DNA of 52,651 nt from Pseudoalteromonas sp. P1-9 (GCF_001399975.1 NZ_LKBD01000035.1:1-52651); one strand, 5' to 3'; shown: positions 1 through 9,918, counted from the stretch's first letter. The notes: generated by a model not told the origin, from the letters alone. Numbers and translations are program-made.

Positions 1-13
1 ATACAATTAAAGC

Positions 14-89
14 GCCCAGATAGCTCAGTCGGTAGAGCAGAGGATTGAAAATCCTCGTGTCGGTGGTTCGATTCCGCCTCTGGGCACCA
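14..89 (+). tRNA. tRNA-Phe (GAA)
   Basis: A 76-nt cloverleaf is visible. The seven-base acceptor strand GCCCAGA pairs with TCTGGGC, the anticodon arm GGATTGAAAATCC carries GAA, the T loop reads GGTTCGATTCC, and the CCA end is encoded. It decodes Phe codons. Its 3' tail and downstream terminator recur in degraded form twice in the next 520 bp. Confidence 0.97.
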
Positions 90-331
90 CTTATTCTGAA
101 ACCCTGACCTTTAGGTCGGGGTTTTTTTATGTCTGAAATTTAGTGTTTGGCGCAATCTCACGTTTGTTCGATGAGAAAATACCTCCTTGTATTTTCCAAG
201 CCATGCTGCGCATGTTCAAAATTGTTCCTGACAATTTTGTCCGCCTCAATTGCTGGGCACCACTTATTCTGAAACCCTGCCCTTTAGGTCGTTTTTTTTA
301 TGTCTGAAATTTAATGTTTGGCGAAATCTCA
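81..331 (+). repeat. Duplicated tRNA-Phe tail plus terminator region (copies at 81-160 and 254-331)
   Basis: The last nine bases of the tRNA (TGGGCACCA) plus about 70 bp downstream, including the terminator and the stretch beginning ATGTCTGAAATTTA, occur again at 254-331 with few differences. A third, shorter copy (TGGGCACCA through GAAACCCT) lies at 584-610. Upstream of the second and third copies the rest of the tRNA is missing and a different repeat abuts the tail. This looks like the residue of a tandem tRNA array that recombined or was invaded. Confidence 0.8.
99..128 (+). terminator. Rho-independent terminator of tRNA-Phe
   Basis: A hairpin in which ACCCTGACCT pairs with AGGTCGGGGT around a very short loop is followed by a run of seven T. 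It starts ten bases after the encoded CCA of the tRNA. A weakened copy lies at about 272-298. Confidence 0.8.
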
Positions 332-610
332 TTATACTAATTGCATTAATTGATAGGTCACTTATTGCGACAGAGAAACGGTTCATAAACAAGGCGAAAA
401 ATTTAACATGTGGTTGTTCTAAATAAGAATTTTTTAACGCAGTTAATGAGGCGTTTAACTCGATAGAATGACAAAGTAGTTAATAAAATTGGTATGAGTT
501 CGATGAGAAAATACTTCCTCATATTTTGCAGGCCATGCTACGCATGTTCAAAATTGTTCTTGACAATTTTGTCTGCCTCAATTGCTGGGCACCACTTATT
601 CTGAAACCCT
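166..610 (+). repeat. Hairpin-rich repeat unit, two copies (166-279 and 498-610)
   Basis: Two copies of about 113 bp begin GTTCGATGAGAAAATAC and end in the tRNA-tail sequence. Each can form three successive hairpins: GAAAATAC with GTATTTTC, CATGC with GCATG, and AAAATTGT with ACAATTTT. Most of the differences between copies fall in loops, so the stems appear conserved, although the first stem of copy 2 has mismatches. No convincing ORF spans either copy. The function is unknown; a REP-like or processed RNA element is possible. Confidence 0.7.
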
Positions 611-877
611 CTAATTATTTCTTCTTTTTAACTTATACTTTTATAAGCTTCTGTTTTAAATCAATTTTAAGATCTTTCGTTTATCAGCGACAAATTCACT
701 TATCCATTTACTTCTCACGTACTCGATTAAGTTTTGACGGTTAGCCATAATGATCTTATTGGCAGGTGTTTCTGTATTAGCAATGAATGTAAGTCTATGT
801 AAAGTTTATTGAGACACTTGTTAGACAATTATTAAACTATGATATTGAAGATATTTATTCTCTAGTGAGAAGACACT
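611..877. other. Intergenic region upstream of the efflux operon
   Basis: This AT-rich stretch lies between the repeat cluster and the first gene of the RND operon. It presumably contains the operon promoter, but I see no convincing paired -35/-10 boxes or operator. A 72-codon reading frame over 526-744 starts inside the repeat and has no recognisable product, so it is treated as chance. Confidence 0.5.
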
Positions 878-2293
878 ATGGGCAACAGGTTGAAGCCGCT
901 TTATAAAGTAAATCTCGCTGTAGGTTTACTGATAACATTAGTAGGCTGTAATACAACAAATAAAATAACGTCAGATTACAGGGCTAACATAAATGCCCCC
1001 GAAGCATGGCAAACGCAAAGCCAATACTTGGCGGTGAAAGATAATTGGTTGAATGAATTGCAAAATACGCAAGCGTTTGAGTTGGTTGAAAAAGCACTTG
1101 CGAATAACCGCAGTTTGCAGCAAAAGGCGTTAGATATTGCCGTTTCGAAGCAGCAACTCATCGTGGCTGGTAGCGATTTATGGCCAACACTTGATTTATC
1201 GCTTGCCAGTAATCGCCGCTATAATCCAACTACAGACAGTTACACCAATGGTAGTGGGTTAGACCTAAATTTATCTTATGAATTAGATGTTTGGGGAAAA
1301 TTATCGGCAAAAGAGCGAAATGCTAATTTAAATGTGATGGCATTAGAAGCCGATTACTTATCGCAAAAACAAGCATTAGTTGCCGCTGTCGTTAAAGCCT
1401 GGTTTGCCGTAATTGAGGCGAATAATCAAGTTGCACTTCTAAACGAACGCCTTGTGCTTGCGCAACAAAATTTAGAGATCATAGAGTCAGGTTACCGCCA
1501 AGGACTCAATGATGCACTGGATGTGTACTTAACACGTAACGAACTTAACAATGAAAAGTCTCGTTTAGTTGCGCAGCAAAATACGCAAGTGGAGCGCATT
1601 AGGGATTTAGAGTTGCTGCTAGGTGACTACCCATCGGGTTTACTTTCGGTGACTGCTGAGCTTCCGCTATTAACATCAGATATTCCACTTGGTATGCCGT
1701 CAGAGTTAATTACACGAAAGCCGTCGCTTATTGCAAGTTGGTATGGTCTGCTGGCAAAAGATGCGGCGCTGGCCTATGCCCATAAACAGCGTTTTCCTAG
1801 TTTAAAATTGACCGGCAGCATTGGGCCAGATAGCAGCGATATTAGTGATTTACTGGCTGGTGGCAATGTTGCGTGGTCTTTGGCGGGGTCGCTTACCGCG
1901 CCATTCTTTAACGCGGGTCGCTTACAAGCCAACGAAGAAAAAGCATTGCTTGAACTTAATAAACAAGAACTCAGCTATTTAGACAGTCTCTATTTAGCAT
2001 TCCAAAGTGTTGAAAATGGCATTTCAGCAGAGCGCAATTTGCAGCAAAGGTACGAATCAACCTTACTTGCCGCAAATAACGCTAAGCTTGCTGAAACCTT
2101 ATCATTTGAGCAGTACTTGAAAGGTTTAGTGAGTTATACCACGGTACTTGACGCGCAGAAGCGTTCTTTTGACGCACAAAGTAGCTTAATAACGATAAAA
2201 AATTTACTGATAGCAAACCGTGTTGACTTACATGTTGCACTCGGTGGCGATTTTAACGTCGCAGAATTAAAGGAAAACGCTAATGCCAACTAA
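878..2293 (+). CDS. RND efflux outer-membrane lipoprotein (TolC/OprM/NodT family)
   Basis: This 471-aa protein is the predicted outer-membrane channel of a tripartite efflux pump. The N-terminus is a lipoprotein signal with lipobox LVGC, so Cys24 should be lipidated. The body shows the two-fold repeated, coiled-coil-rich pattern of the OEP family, for example SYELDVWGKLSAKERNAN near residue 130 and a matching segment (SLTAPFFNAGRLQANEEKA) near 340-360. It is first in a three-gene operon and overlaps the adaptor gene by 11 bp. Placing the channel gene before the adaptor and pump differs from the mexAB-oprM order. The substrate cannot be read from sequence. Confidence 0.9.
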   Translation: MGNRLKPLYKVNLAVGLLITLVGCNTTNKITSDYRANINAPEAWQTQSQYLAVKDNWLNELQNTQAFELVEKALANNRSLQQKALDIAVSKQQLIVAGSDLWPTLDLSLASNRRYNPTTDSYTNGSGLDLNLSYELDVWGKLSAKERNANLNVMALEADYLSQKQALVAAVVKAWFAVIEANNQVALLNERLVLAQQNLEIIESGYRQGLNDALDVYLTRNELNNEKSRLVAQQNTQVERIRDLELLLGDYPSGLLSVTAELPLLTSDIPLGMPSELITRKPSLIASWYGLLAKDAALAYAHKQRFPSLKLTGSIGPDSSDISDLLAGGNVAWSLAGSLTAPFFNAGRLQANEEKALLELNKQELSYLDSLYLAFQSVENGISAERNLQQRYESTLLAANNAKLAETLSFEQYLKGLVSYTTVLDAQKRSFDAQSSLITIKNLLIANRVDLHVALGGDFNVAELKENANAN

Positions 2294-3587
2294 TAAAACA
2301 CGATTCCCACGTTTTGTAATGCCAGTTTTAATTTTGATTGTGGCGGGCATTATCGTCAGTGTTATTTTTAAAAATCCACCCACAGCAAAGCGTTTTGGCG
2401 GTGCTAAACAAGCGCAACTTATTGTTGATGCAAAGACTATTGAACCGCGTTCTTACCGAGTACATGTGGCAAGTTATGGTATTGTAAAACCGCGGACGCA
2501 AAGTATTTTGGTAGCACAAGTGTCAGGCGAAATCAGCTTTATCAGCGATAGCTTGCGCGATGGTGGCTTTTTCGAAAAGGGTCAAATGTTACTCAGCATT
2601 GATGAGCGCGACTATCGTGCTGAAGTAAAAATTGCAGAGGCGAGTTTATTATCGGCAAAACAAGCGTTAGTGGAAGAGCAGGCAAGAGGAAAACAAGCGC
2701 TAGCAGATTGGCAACGTTTAGGAAGTGGCGATGCACCCAGTGACTTAGTGTTACGTAAACCGCAATTAGCCGCGCAGCAGGCCAATGTATTGTCGGCACA
2801 AGCAAAGCTTGAAAAAGCACAGCTTGCACTTGAGCGCACAAAAATTGTCGCGCCGTTTTCTGGGCGTGTACTTAAAAAGCATGTTGATATTGGTCAAGTG
2901 GTGTCGAACAATGCCCAACTTGCCGAGATTTTTGCCACCGATAAAGTCGAAATTCGATTACCGATTAATAATAAAGATTTAGCCTTTATAAATTTGCCAG
3001 AAGTGTATCAAAGTGGTGAAAAAACCAATCAAAATAGTATGGTTACGTTCACTTCTGATTTAATTGGCGAGCAAACATGGCAAGGCACCCTAGTGAGAAC
3101 GGAAGGGGCGATTAATGATGCGTCACAACAACTTTATGTGGTAGCTCAAATTGAAGACCCATACTCAACGCCGATATCTGGACAAAATCCAGTAAAAATT
3201 GGCCAATATGTTAGCGCTACTATTAAAGGTCGTGAAATTCCAAACGCCTTGGTCATTCCAAATAACGCGATTTATCAAGGTAGCTATGTTTATGTATTGG
3301 ATAAAGAAAATCAATTACTAAGAAAAGATATCTCTCTTGCTTGGCAGGGCGAAAGTGAGAGTTTGGTCGCGACCGGTTTAATGGCGAATGAGCGCTTGGT
3401 AGTAACACCGCTTGGTCAAGTAAGTAGTGGCACACGTGTTGCTGTTATTGGTGAAGCACCAGCAAAAAAACGCGACTCAGAGCAACGCGTAACTAAGTTA
3501 CAAGAAATCGCAAAACAGCGAGGCATTACCGTAGAGCAATTAAAAGCTGAACGTAAAGCCATGCGTGAACAGGAGAAAGCACTATGA
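2283..3587 (+). CDS. RND efflux periplasmic adaptor (membrane fusion protein, HlyD family)
   Basis: This 434-aa protein would link the inner-membrane pump to the outer-membrane channel. An N-terminal hydrophobic anchor spans about residues 11-29. It is followed by a lipoyl-type half near residues 70-100 (VAQVSGEISFI), a helical hairpin rich in Ala, Gln and Lys (about 110-180), the second lipoyl half with the motif ERTKIVAPFSGRVLKK, and beta-barrel and membrane-proximal domains. The last 40 residues form a charged helical tail that is longer than in many relatives. The start overlaps the preceding gene and has an AAGGA ribosome site inside it. The stop overlaps the pump gene start by four bases. 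Confidence 0.92.
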   Translation: MPTNKTRFPRFVMPVLILIVAGIIVSVIFKNPPTAKRFGGAKQAQLIVDAKTIEPRSYRVHVASYGIVKPRTQSILVAQVSGEISFISDSLRDGGFFEKGQMLLSIDERDYRAEVKIAEASLLSAKQALVEEQARGKQALADWQRLGSGDAPSDLVLRKPQLAAQQANVLSAQAKLEKAQLALERTKIVAPFSGRVLKKHVDIGQVVSNNAQLAEIFATDKVEIRLPINNKDLAFINLPEVYQSGEKTNQNSMVTFTSDLIGEQTWQGTLVRTEGAINDASQQLYVVAQIEDPYSTPISGQNPVKIGQYVSATIKGREIPNALVIPNNAIYQGSYVYVLDKENQLLRKDISLAWQGESESLVATGLMANERLVVTPLGQVSSGTRVAVIGEAPAKKRDSEQRVTKLQEIAKQRGITVEQLKAERKAMREQEKAL

Positions 3588-6500
3588 TCGCCTGGTTTAC
3601 ACGCAATCATGTTGCCGCAAACTTGTTGATGATCAGCATTTTAATCGGTGGCCTGTTTTCGCTAACAACACAATTACCGCTTGAAGTGTTCCCGTCGTTT
3701 GAAACCGACCGCATTAGCGTCAGTATGTCATTGCGCGGCGCAACACCGGAAGATGTAGAGCAAGGTATCACTATTCGCATAGAAGAAGCGGTGCAGGATT
3801 TAGAAGGTATTAAAGAAATCCGCAGTCGCTCCTCTGAGGGCTCGGCGTCAGTTACCATCGAAGTCGATTCAGGTTACGACCCTCGCGATATGTTGGCCGA
3901 CATTAAAAGTCGCGTAGATGCTATAAATACCTTTCCAAGTGATGCTGAAAAACCAGTAGTATCGCTTGCCCAGCGTAAACGCGATGTGATTAACGTAACT
4001 GTGTCGGGCAATTATTCAGAGAAAGAAACACGAGAATTTGCCGAACAGGTTCGCGATGATTTATTACGTATTCCGGGCGTAACCCAACTTGAACTCGACG
4101 GTGTTCGTAACTATGAAATAGCGGTCGAAATAAGCCAAGATAAACTGCGTCAATATCAATTAAGCATTGCTGATATTAGTAATGCGATTGATCGTTCAAG
4201 CGCTGATATTTCGGCAGGTAATCTACGCTCAAGTGGCGGTGATATTTTACTGCGCTCAAAAGGGCAAGCGTATTACAAAGATGAATTTGCAAGTATTATT
4301 GTAAAGAGCTTGCCAGATGGCTCACTGATCCGTTTATCTGATGTGGCTAATATTCAAGATGGCTTTGAAGAGTCACCCGTTCGTACGCGTTTTAATGGCA
4401 AACAAGCTGCGTTTATTGAGGTGTATCGCATTGGCGACCAAAGTGCGATAGATGTGGCTGATAAAGTAAAAGATTATATTCAAAGTCAGCAAGGCAAATT
4501 ACCGGCAGGGTACGAGCTAAGTTACTGGGATGATGACTCTGTTATCGTCAAAAATCGTATTTCAACATTGACCTCAAACGCATTGCAAGGCGGCATTTTA
4601 GTGCTTGCTTTATTGACGTTATTCTTACGTCCCGCGATTGCGTTTTGGGTATTTATTGGTATTCCTGTGTCATTTATGGGCGCATTTTTAGCGATGCCAC
4701 TTTTTGGCATCACACTCAATATTATGAGTCTGTTTGGCTTTATATTGGTACTTGGTATTGTTGTTGATGATGCCATTGTTACCGGAGAAAACGTTTATAC
4801 TCACTTAAATGGCTCTGAGTCCGGAGAGGAAGCGGCCATAAAAGGCACACAAGAAGTTGCAACGCCAGTAACGTTTGGCATCTTAACCACAGTAGCGGCG
4901 TTTTTACCGCTCGCTTTTATTGATGGGGCTCGCGGCGCTTTATTTGCGCAAATTCCAGTAGTTGTGATCCCAGTTCTGCTAATGTCGTTGGTGGAATCCA
5001 AATTTGTATTACCGGCTCACCTTAAGTACTTAAAGTTGCGTAAGGAAAAAGGGCAGGTAAGCAAGTTTAGTCAGTTCCAACAGAACTTTGCTGATGGTTT
5101 TGAACGTAAAATTTTTAAATACTATCGTCCTTTTCTAAATAAAGCGGTGAGTAATAAAGGCATCACATTATCTTTATTTGTGGCGGTATTTTTTATTATC
5201 TTGTCATTGATTATGAGCGGCTGGACTAAATTTATTTTCTTTCCGAGAATTCCGAGTGAAACCGTGCGTGCAAACCTCACTTTACCAACAGGTACGCCTT
5301 TTAACGTGACGGCAAAATACATTGACTTAATGGCTGATAAAGCAGAGGTATTGCGAGAAAAGTATCGCGATCCTGATACCGGTGAGAGTGTTATTATAAA
5401 TGTATTAGCTACCACTGGCGGGCGCGGTGGGGCAACAAATACCGGTGGCGTGCGTTTTGAAATAACGCCACCGGAATCTCGCGCTCTTGATATTGGATCG
5501 CGCGAATTAGTATCCGAATGGCGCGGTTTAATCGGGCAAATTCCAGGTGCCGAAACACTAACGTTTAGAGCCGAAATTGGTCGTTCAAGCGATCCAATAG
5601 ATGTGCAACTAACGGGCATGTCACTGACTACTTTGCAGGAAGTGGCCGACCAAGTTAAAAAGCATTTGGCAACGTACCCTACCGTTTTTGACATCGCAGA
5701 TAGCCTAAGTGATGGTAAGCAAGAGTTACAATTGGAGCTTACCGCGCAGGGTAAAACGCTGGGTTTAACCCGTACAGATGTAACACGTCATGTACGAAAT
5801 GCATTTTTTGGTGTTCAAGTACAGCGTATTCAACGCGGTAGAGATGATGTGCGCGTAATGGTGCGTTTACCACTCAGCGAGCGCAGTTCGCTAACTACAT
5901 TAAATGCTTTGCTGATTGATACGCCAAGTGGTGGTCAAGTACCGTTAAATCATGTAGCAACATTAACTCCCGGTAAAAGCCCATCGAGCATTTATCGGAT
6001 TGACCGTTTCCGCACAGTAAATATCACCGCGGATATTGAAAAAGCCAATACGAATATGACCGTGTTGCAGGCAGAATTAAAAGACTTTTTAGATGGCTTA
6101 GTTGCAAAGTACCCTGGCGTGCGTCATTCACTGGAAGGTGAAGCAAAAGAGCAGCGCGAGTCATTTAGTTCGCTTGGGTGGGCACTAATCTTCGTATTTT
6201 TTGTCATTTATGCGCTGTTAGCGATACCTTTTAAATCGTATATTCAACCGCTTATTGTTATGAGTGTAATTCCTTTTGGCATGATTGGTGCTGTGCTAGG
6301 TCATTGGATAATGGCAATGGAATTAACCATTATGAGTTTACTCGGTATGCTTGCGTTAATTGGCGTAGTGGTTAACGACTCCTTGGTATTGGTTGATTAT
6401 ATTAATAAACGACGAAATGATGGTCATGAACTTATGGAAGCCGTGTTAACTGCAGGTGTATCGCGCTTTAGACCAGTAATGCTTACAAGTATTACCACGT

Positions 6501-6697
6501 TCTGTGGCTTAATGCCGTTATTGTTTGAACAGCAAACTCAAGCGCAGTTTTTAATTCCAATGGCCGTATCACTTGGCTTCGGTATCATTTTTGCCACGTT
6601 AATTACGCTAATTCTGGTGCCAGTAAATTACTTAATTGTTGAGAAGCTAAAGACGGGATACGCAAAACTAACAGAGACAAATCAGCAAACAGCTTAA
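3584..6697 (+). CDS. RND efflux pump permease (AcrB/HAE1 family)
   Basis: This 1037-aa protein is full length for the AcrB-type proton-driven exporters. The N-terminus MIAWFTRNHVAANLLM enters the first membrane helix. Two large periplasmic loops alternate with two groups of membrane helices. TM4 carries GIVVDDAIVTGENVY, with Asp395-Asp396 matching the proton-relay Asp pair of AcrB. The second half has the corresponding GVVVNDSLVLVDYIN. It ends the operon and is translationally coupled to the adaptor by an ATGA overlap. Drugs, detergents or bile-like compounds are typical substrates of the family, but the actual substrate is unknown. Confidence 0.93.
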   Translation: MIAWFTRNHVAANLLMISILIGGLFSLTTQLPLEVFPSFETDRISVSMSLRGATPEDVEQGITIRIEEAVQDLEGIKEIRSRSSEGSASVTIEVDSGYDPRDMLADIKSRVDAINTFPSDAEKPVVSLAQRKRDVINVTVSGNYSEKETREFAEQVRDDLLRIPGVTQLELDGVRNYEIAVEISQDKLRQYQLSIADISNAIDRSSADISAGNLRSSGGDILLRSKGQAYYKDEFASIIVKSLPDGSLIRLSDVANIQDGFEESPVRTRFNGKQAAFIEVYRIGDQSAIDVADKVKDYIQSQQGKLPAGYELSYWDDDSVIVKNRISTLTSNALQGGILVLALLTLFLRPAIAFWVFIGIPVSFMGAFLAMPLFGITLNIMSLFGFILVLGIVVDDAIVTGENVYTHLNGSESGEEAAIKGTQEVATPVTFGILTTVAAFLPLAFIDGARGALFAQIPVVVIPVLLMSLVESKFVLPAHLKYLKLRKEKGQVSKFSQFQQNFADGFERKIFKYYRPFLNKAVSNKGITLSLFVAVFFIILSLIMSGWTKFIFFPRIPSETVRANLTLPTGTPFNVTAKYIDLMADKAEVLREKYRDPDTGESVIINVLATTGGRGGATNTGGVRFEITPPESRALDIGSRELVSEWRGLIGQIPGAETLTFRAEIGRSSDPIDVQLTGMSLTTLQEVADQVKKHLATYPTVFDIADSLSDGKQELQLELTAQGKTLGLTRTDVTRHVRNAFFGVQVQRIQRGRDDVRVMVRLPLSERSSLTTLNALLIDTPSGGQVPLNHVATLTPGKSPSSIYRIDRFRTVNITADIEKANTNMTVLQAELKDFLDGLVAKYPGVRHSLEGEAKEQRESFSSLGWALIFVFFVIYALLAIPFKSYIQPLIVMSVIPFGMIGAVLGHWIMAMELTIMSLLGMLALIGVVVNDSLVLVDYINKRRNDGHELMEAVLTAGVSRFRPVMLTSITTFCGLMPLLFEQQTQAQFLIPMAVSLGFGIIFATLITLILVPVNYLIVEKLKTGYAKLTETNQQTA

Positions 6698-6855
6698 GTA
6701 GCGAGTCACTCTAGTGCCCTAAATATAGCTTACAGAGGGTACTTAAATTTATTGCATTCGAATGGCTACATTTGAGAACTTTGCGCATATTTGGTTGGTA
6801 CTAGATCTGTTGATGTTCCTAATGCAATAGGTTCGCTAATCAAAAACGTCATTTA

Positions 6856-6882
6856 TAAAAAGGAGCTTCGGCTCCTTTTTTA
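6856..6882 (+). terminator. Terminator of the RND efflux operon
   Basis: AAAAGGAGC and GCTCCTTTT form a tight stem with a TTCG loop, followed by more T. The hairpin lies about 160 bp after the pump stop codon, and no gene is seen in that 160 bp. The position suits the end of the efflux transcript. Confidence 0.85.
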
Positions 6883-6996
6883 TTATTTTTAAAAAAATAT
6901 TTTGTGATTACATTTAATCACATGCCTTTTCTATCTTACTGATAAATAAGTATTAAAAATACTATTGCAGTCAAATCAATAAACCTCTTATTAATA

Positions 6997-7051
6997 TTTT
7001 GTATACAAAAGTGTAAAAAAGTATTAATTTATGTAGAAAGTATACAATATA
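6997..7051. promoter_or_regulatory. Candidate operator: two GTATAC-centred sites upstream of the TonB receptor
   Basis: A perfect 14-bp palindrome TTTTGTATACAAAA lies at 6997-7010. A second GTATAC core flanked by AATATATT lies at 7040-7053. They sit 80-140 bp before the receptor start in an AT-rich region. A third, longer GTATAC palindrome lies upstream of the collagenase gene at 41471-41492. Palindromes with this core resemble GntR-type operators in general form, but no regulator is identified here. Confidence 0.45.
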
Positions 7052-7133
7052 TTTTATATAAATTATCCCGTGTTACGAACTCTCACATCAGTAACACGTA
7101 CGTAAATTATTTTTATAAATGGCGAGTAAAATA

Positions 7134-9869
7134 ATGAAAACAAATAAATGGGGTTCTCAAACGGGCTTTAAAAAGGCATTGTTGCCTTTCACGATTTCTT
7201 CACTTCTTCTTGGCGCACCAGCTCTTATGGCTGCCGAAGAAGATGCAGCAGCAGAACAAGTAGAACGTATTGCAATTACTGGTTCGCGTATTAAACGCGT
7301 TGATATGGAAGGGGCGTCACCGGTTATTTCAATTACTGCGGCCGATATGGAATTATCGGGCTTTTCAACAGTAAGTGATGTTTTACGTAACTCAACACTA
7401 AACAGTTTTGGCTCATTTGGTGGCGCATCAAACAATGGGTGGAGCTCGCAAGCGCAAGTTGCACTGCGTGGTGCCGATCCTCGTCAAACTTTGGTTTTAA
7501 TCGATGGCGTTAGACTGACTAAATCACCAGTTACGGGGGGCTCTGCAAACTTAAATATGATCCCAACTGCGGCAATTCAGCGCATTGATATTTTAACTGA
7601 TGGTGCGTCGGCAGTTTACGGTTCAGATGCCGTAGCGGGTGTAATCAACGTAATTTTAAAACGTGATTATGAAGGCGCTGAGTTCTCAGCAAAACTTGAA
7701 ACGCCAGATACAATCGATAGCGGCGATTCGCAGCGTTATACGTTTACAGCTGGTGGTTCGTCAGATAAAACATCGTTTGTATTTGCTTGGGAGCACTATA
7801 AAGAAGAGCAAGTTCTATACGCTGACTTACCTTATGCGAAAGCGCAACTTAAAGAAGAAGGGTTAGATCCACGTTATCTTGATAACTGGCATGGTATTAG
7901 CCCAACAGGTCGCGCATTAGAGCAATGGAGTAACGGTTGGGTAACGCAATCGCTAAACCAAGAAAATAACTGTGATGTATATAACGGTCAAGGTTCTGGT
8001 ACATTTATCGGTCCATTAACCCGTTTATCTGATGAGAGCTACTCAATTTGTGGTTACGACTGGACGCAAGCGGCGCAAGTTTTACCAGAAACGCGTCGTG
8101 ACTCTGTAATGGCTAACTTCACTTATTCATTAACTGAAGATACAAGCATGTTTGTTCGCGGTATGTGGATGAACCAAAACACAGTCGATGTTTCGGCAGG
8201 TGACCCAGCATGGTTCCCAGTAAATGACGCATTACCTGCACGCACAATTACCACATCAGATGGTACAACACTTAACTTAACGCCAGTAGAAGCGGGCGGT
8301 TGGTTTGGCTACCGTATGAATTCAGCGGGCGACCGTACTGCAGATCACAATGACAACTCGCTTGATTTAGCAGTTGGTTTTGACGGTAACTTTGGTGATG
8401 TTTACTGGGATTTAAGTGCTAATTATGCGCGCTATGATGCGTTTACTTGGGGCACAAACTACACAAGTACGCCTCAGCTTTCAGGTTCAGTAGGCAGTTT
8501 TGATGACGACGGTGTTTGGCAAGGTTGGGATCCTCGTGACCCTGAATCTCGTCCACCAGCATCAGTATCAGCAAACTTTGATAAGTTCCGACGTGCAACA
8601 CAAACTGCCGTTCGCGGTGGCTTACAATTTGATATCGTCGAACTACCAGCAGGCGCAATGTCAACTTATGTTGGTGCATCGCATACCCGTGAAACTTACT
8701 ACAGCAAAATCGATGGTCAGGCTGAAGCAGGTAACGTAAGTGGTGGTAACGGCGGTAGCGGTGGTGTTGGTTCACGTACTGTTTCTGCAGCATTTACCGA
8801 GGTTGTTATTCCTGTTATCGAAGGCATGGAAGTGAAACTAGCCGCTCGTTATGATGATTACAGCGACTTTGGTGGCACATTTAACCCTCAAGCAAATATT
8901 AGTTACCGTCCAATCGATAGCCTATTACTTCGCGCATCAATAGGCAGTGGTTTCCAAGCACCATTATTAACCGATTTATACAGCGATGTAGTACGTGGTT
9001 ATGCTGAAAACGAAGTGGATTTTATTGGCTGTTATCAAGATGGCATTAGTATTGGCGATTGTGAATATCGTACATCTTACTGGGCAAGTTCAGGTGGTAA
9101 CCCAGACTTAGAGCCAGAAGAATCAGATAATACGAACTTAGGTGTGGTTTGGCAGTTCTCAGATGGTTGGTCACTTTCAGCCGATTACTGGACGCTTGAT
9201 GTAGAAGGCCGTGTAGATACGATTGACCATGAATTACTGCAAATTATGCAAATTCAAATTTGGGAAACTGAAGGCCAAAACGTACCAATTTCAGCGCGTT
9301 TACCGGGTGTTGATATTCTTTATCGTGGTGACAATGTTTCTGAAATTATTAGCCCATTAGCAAACGCTGGTTTACGTGAAAGTGCTGGTCTTGATATGAC
9401 ACTGACAGGTAAGTTTGACTTTGAAGCTGCAGGTGAACTTGATTTTGACCTAAATTGGTCGCACATGGTGGCATACAAAACCAGCTTTATTAATGAAGAA
9501 GGTGGTGTAGAGCTTGGTGAAGACGAACTTGGTGATGTTTACCGTCCACAAGATAGAATCAACGCTAACATTACTTGGTCACTAGGCGATCATGCTGTAA
9601 ACCTATACTCATACTACATTTCTGCACAAGAAAATGCGTATGTTGACGATAACGGTGAAAAGCAAGTTACCAATGAGTTGGACTCGTTTACTGGTCACAA
9701 CTTAACGTACACCTATAACGCGCCGTGGGATGCAACAGTGTCAATTGCTGCGTTAAATGTACTTGATGAAGATACACCACGCGAAACTAGTTCACCGCGT
9801 GAACCTGTGTTATCTCTTTATGATGTACGTGGTCGCGTATTTACGTTGAATTACACGCAGCGTTTCTAA
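7134..9869 (+). CDS. TonB-dependent outer-membrane receptor
   Basis: The protein is about 911 aa from the chosen ATG. Another in-frame ATG lies 15 bp upstream at 7119, but GGCGAG at a suitable distance favours 7134. The signal peptide ends near ALMAAEED. The segment ERIAITGSRIKR precedes a plug domain (about residues 50-190) with VALRGADPRQTLVLIDGVRL and GSDAVAGVINVILK, typical of this family. A long beta-barrel follows and ends in a terminal Phe (NYTQRF), the outer-membrane assembly signal. Receptors with this N-terminus are common in Alteromonadales and import oligomers or chelates using TonB energy. The substrate is not evident. It stands alone between two terminators. Confidence 0.93.
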   Translation: MKTNKWGSQTGFKKALLPFTISSLLLGAPALMAAEEDAAAEQVERIAITGSRIKRVDMEGASPVISITAADMELSGFSTVSDVLRNSTLNSFGSFGGASNNGWSSQAQVALRGADPRQTLVLIDGVRLTKSPVTGGSANLNMIPTAAIQRIDILTDGASAVYGSDAVAGVINVILKRDYEGAEFSAKLETPDTIDSGDSQRYTFTAGGSSDKTSFVFAWEHYKEEQVLYADLPYAKAQLKEEGLDPRYLDNWHGISPTGRALEQWSNGWVTQSLNQENNCDVYNGQGSGTFIGPLTRLSDESYSICGYDWTQAAQVLPETRRDSVMANFTYSLTEDTSMFVRGMWMNQNTVDVSAGDPAWFPVNDALPARTITTSDGTTLNLTPVEAGGWFGYRMNSAGDRTADHNDNSLDLAVGFDGNFGDVYWDLSANYARYDAFTWGTNYTSTPQLSGSVGSFDDDGVWQGWDPRDPESRPPASVSANFDKFRRATQTAVRGGLQFDIVELPAGAMSTYVGASHTRETYYSKIDGQAEAGNVSGGNGGSGGVGSRTVSAAFTEVVIPVIEGMEVKLAARYDDYSDFGGTFNPQANISYRPIDSLLLRASIGSGFQAPLLTDLYSDVVRGYAENEVDFIGCYQDGISIGDCEYRTSYWASSGGNPDLEPEESDNTNLGVVWQFSDGWSLSADYWTLDVEGRVDTIDHELLQIMQIQIWETEGQNVPISARLPGVDILYRGDNVSEIISPLANAGLRESAGLDMTLTGKFDFEAAGELDFDLNWSHMVAYKTSFINEEGGVELGEDELGDVYRPQDRINANITWSLGDHAVNLYSYYISAQENAYVDDNGEKQVTNELDSFTGHNLTYTYNAPWDATVSIAALNVLDEDTPRETSSPREPVLSLYDVRGRVFTLNYTQRF

Positions 9870-9918
9870 TATCAACCTAATAATTAACTCTTTTAATTTC
9901 CCTGGAGTTAGTTAGCGA

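Noticed and set aside
526..744. 72-codon plus-strand frame after the tRNA repeats
   Set aside because: It begins inside the repeated unit, its protein is low complexity and unlike any family, and there is no ribosome site.
5122..5694. 190-codon minus-strand frame inside the RND pump gene
   Set aside because: It is fully antisense to a well-supported pump gene and its composition is what the reverse complement of that gene would give.
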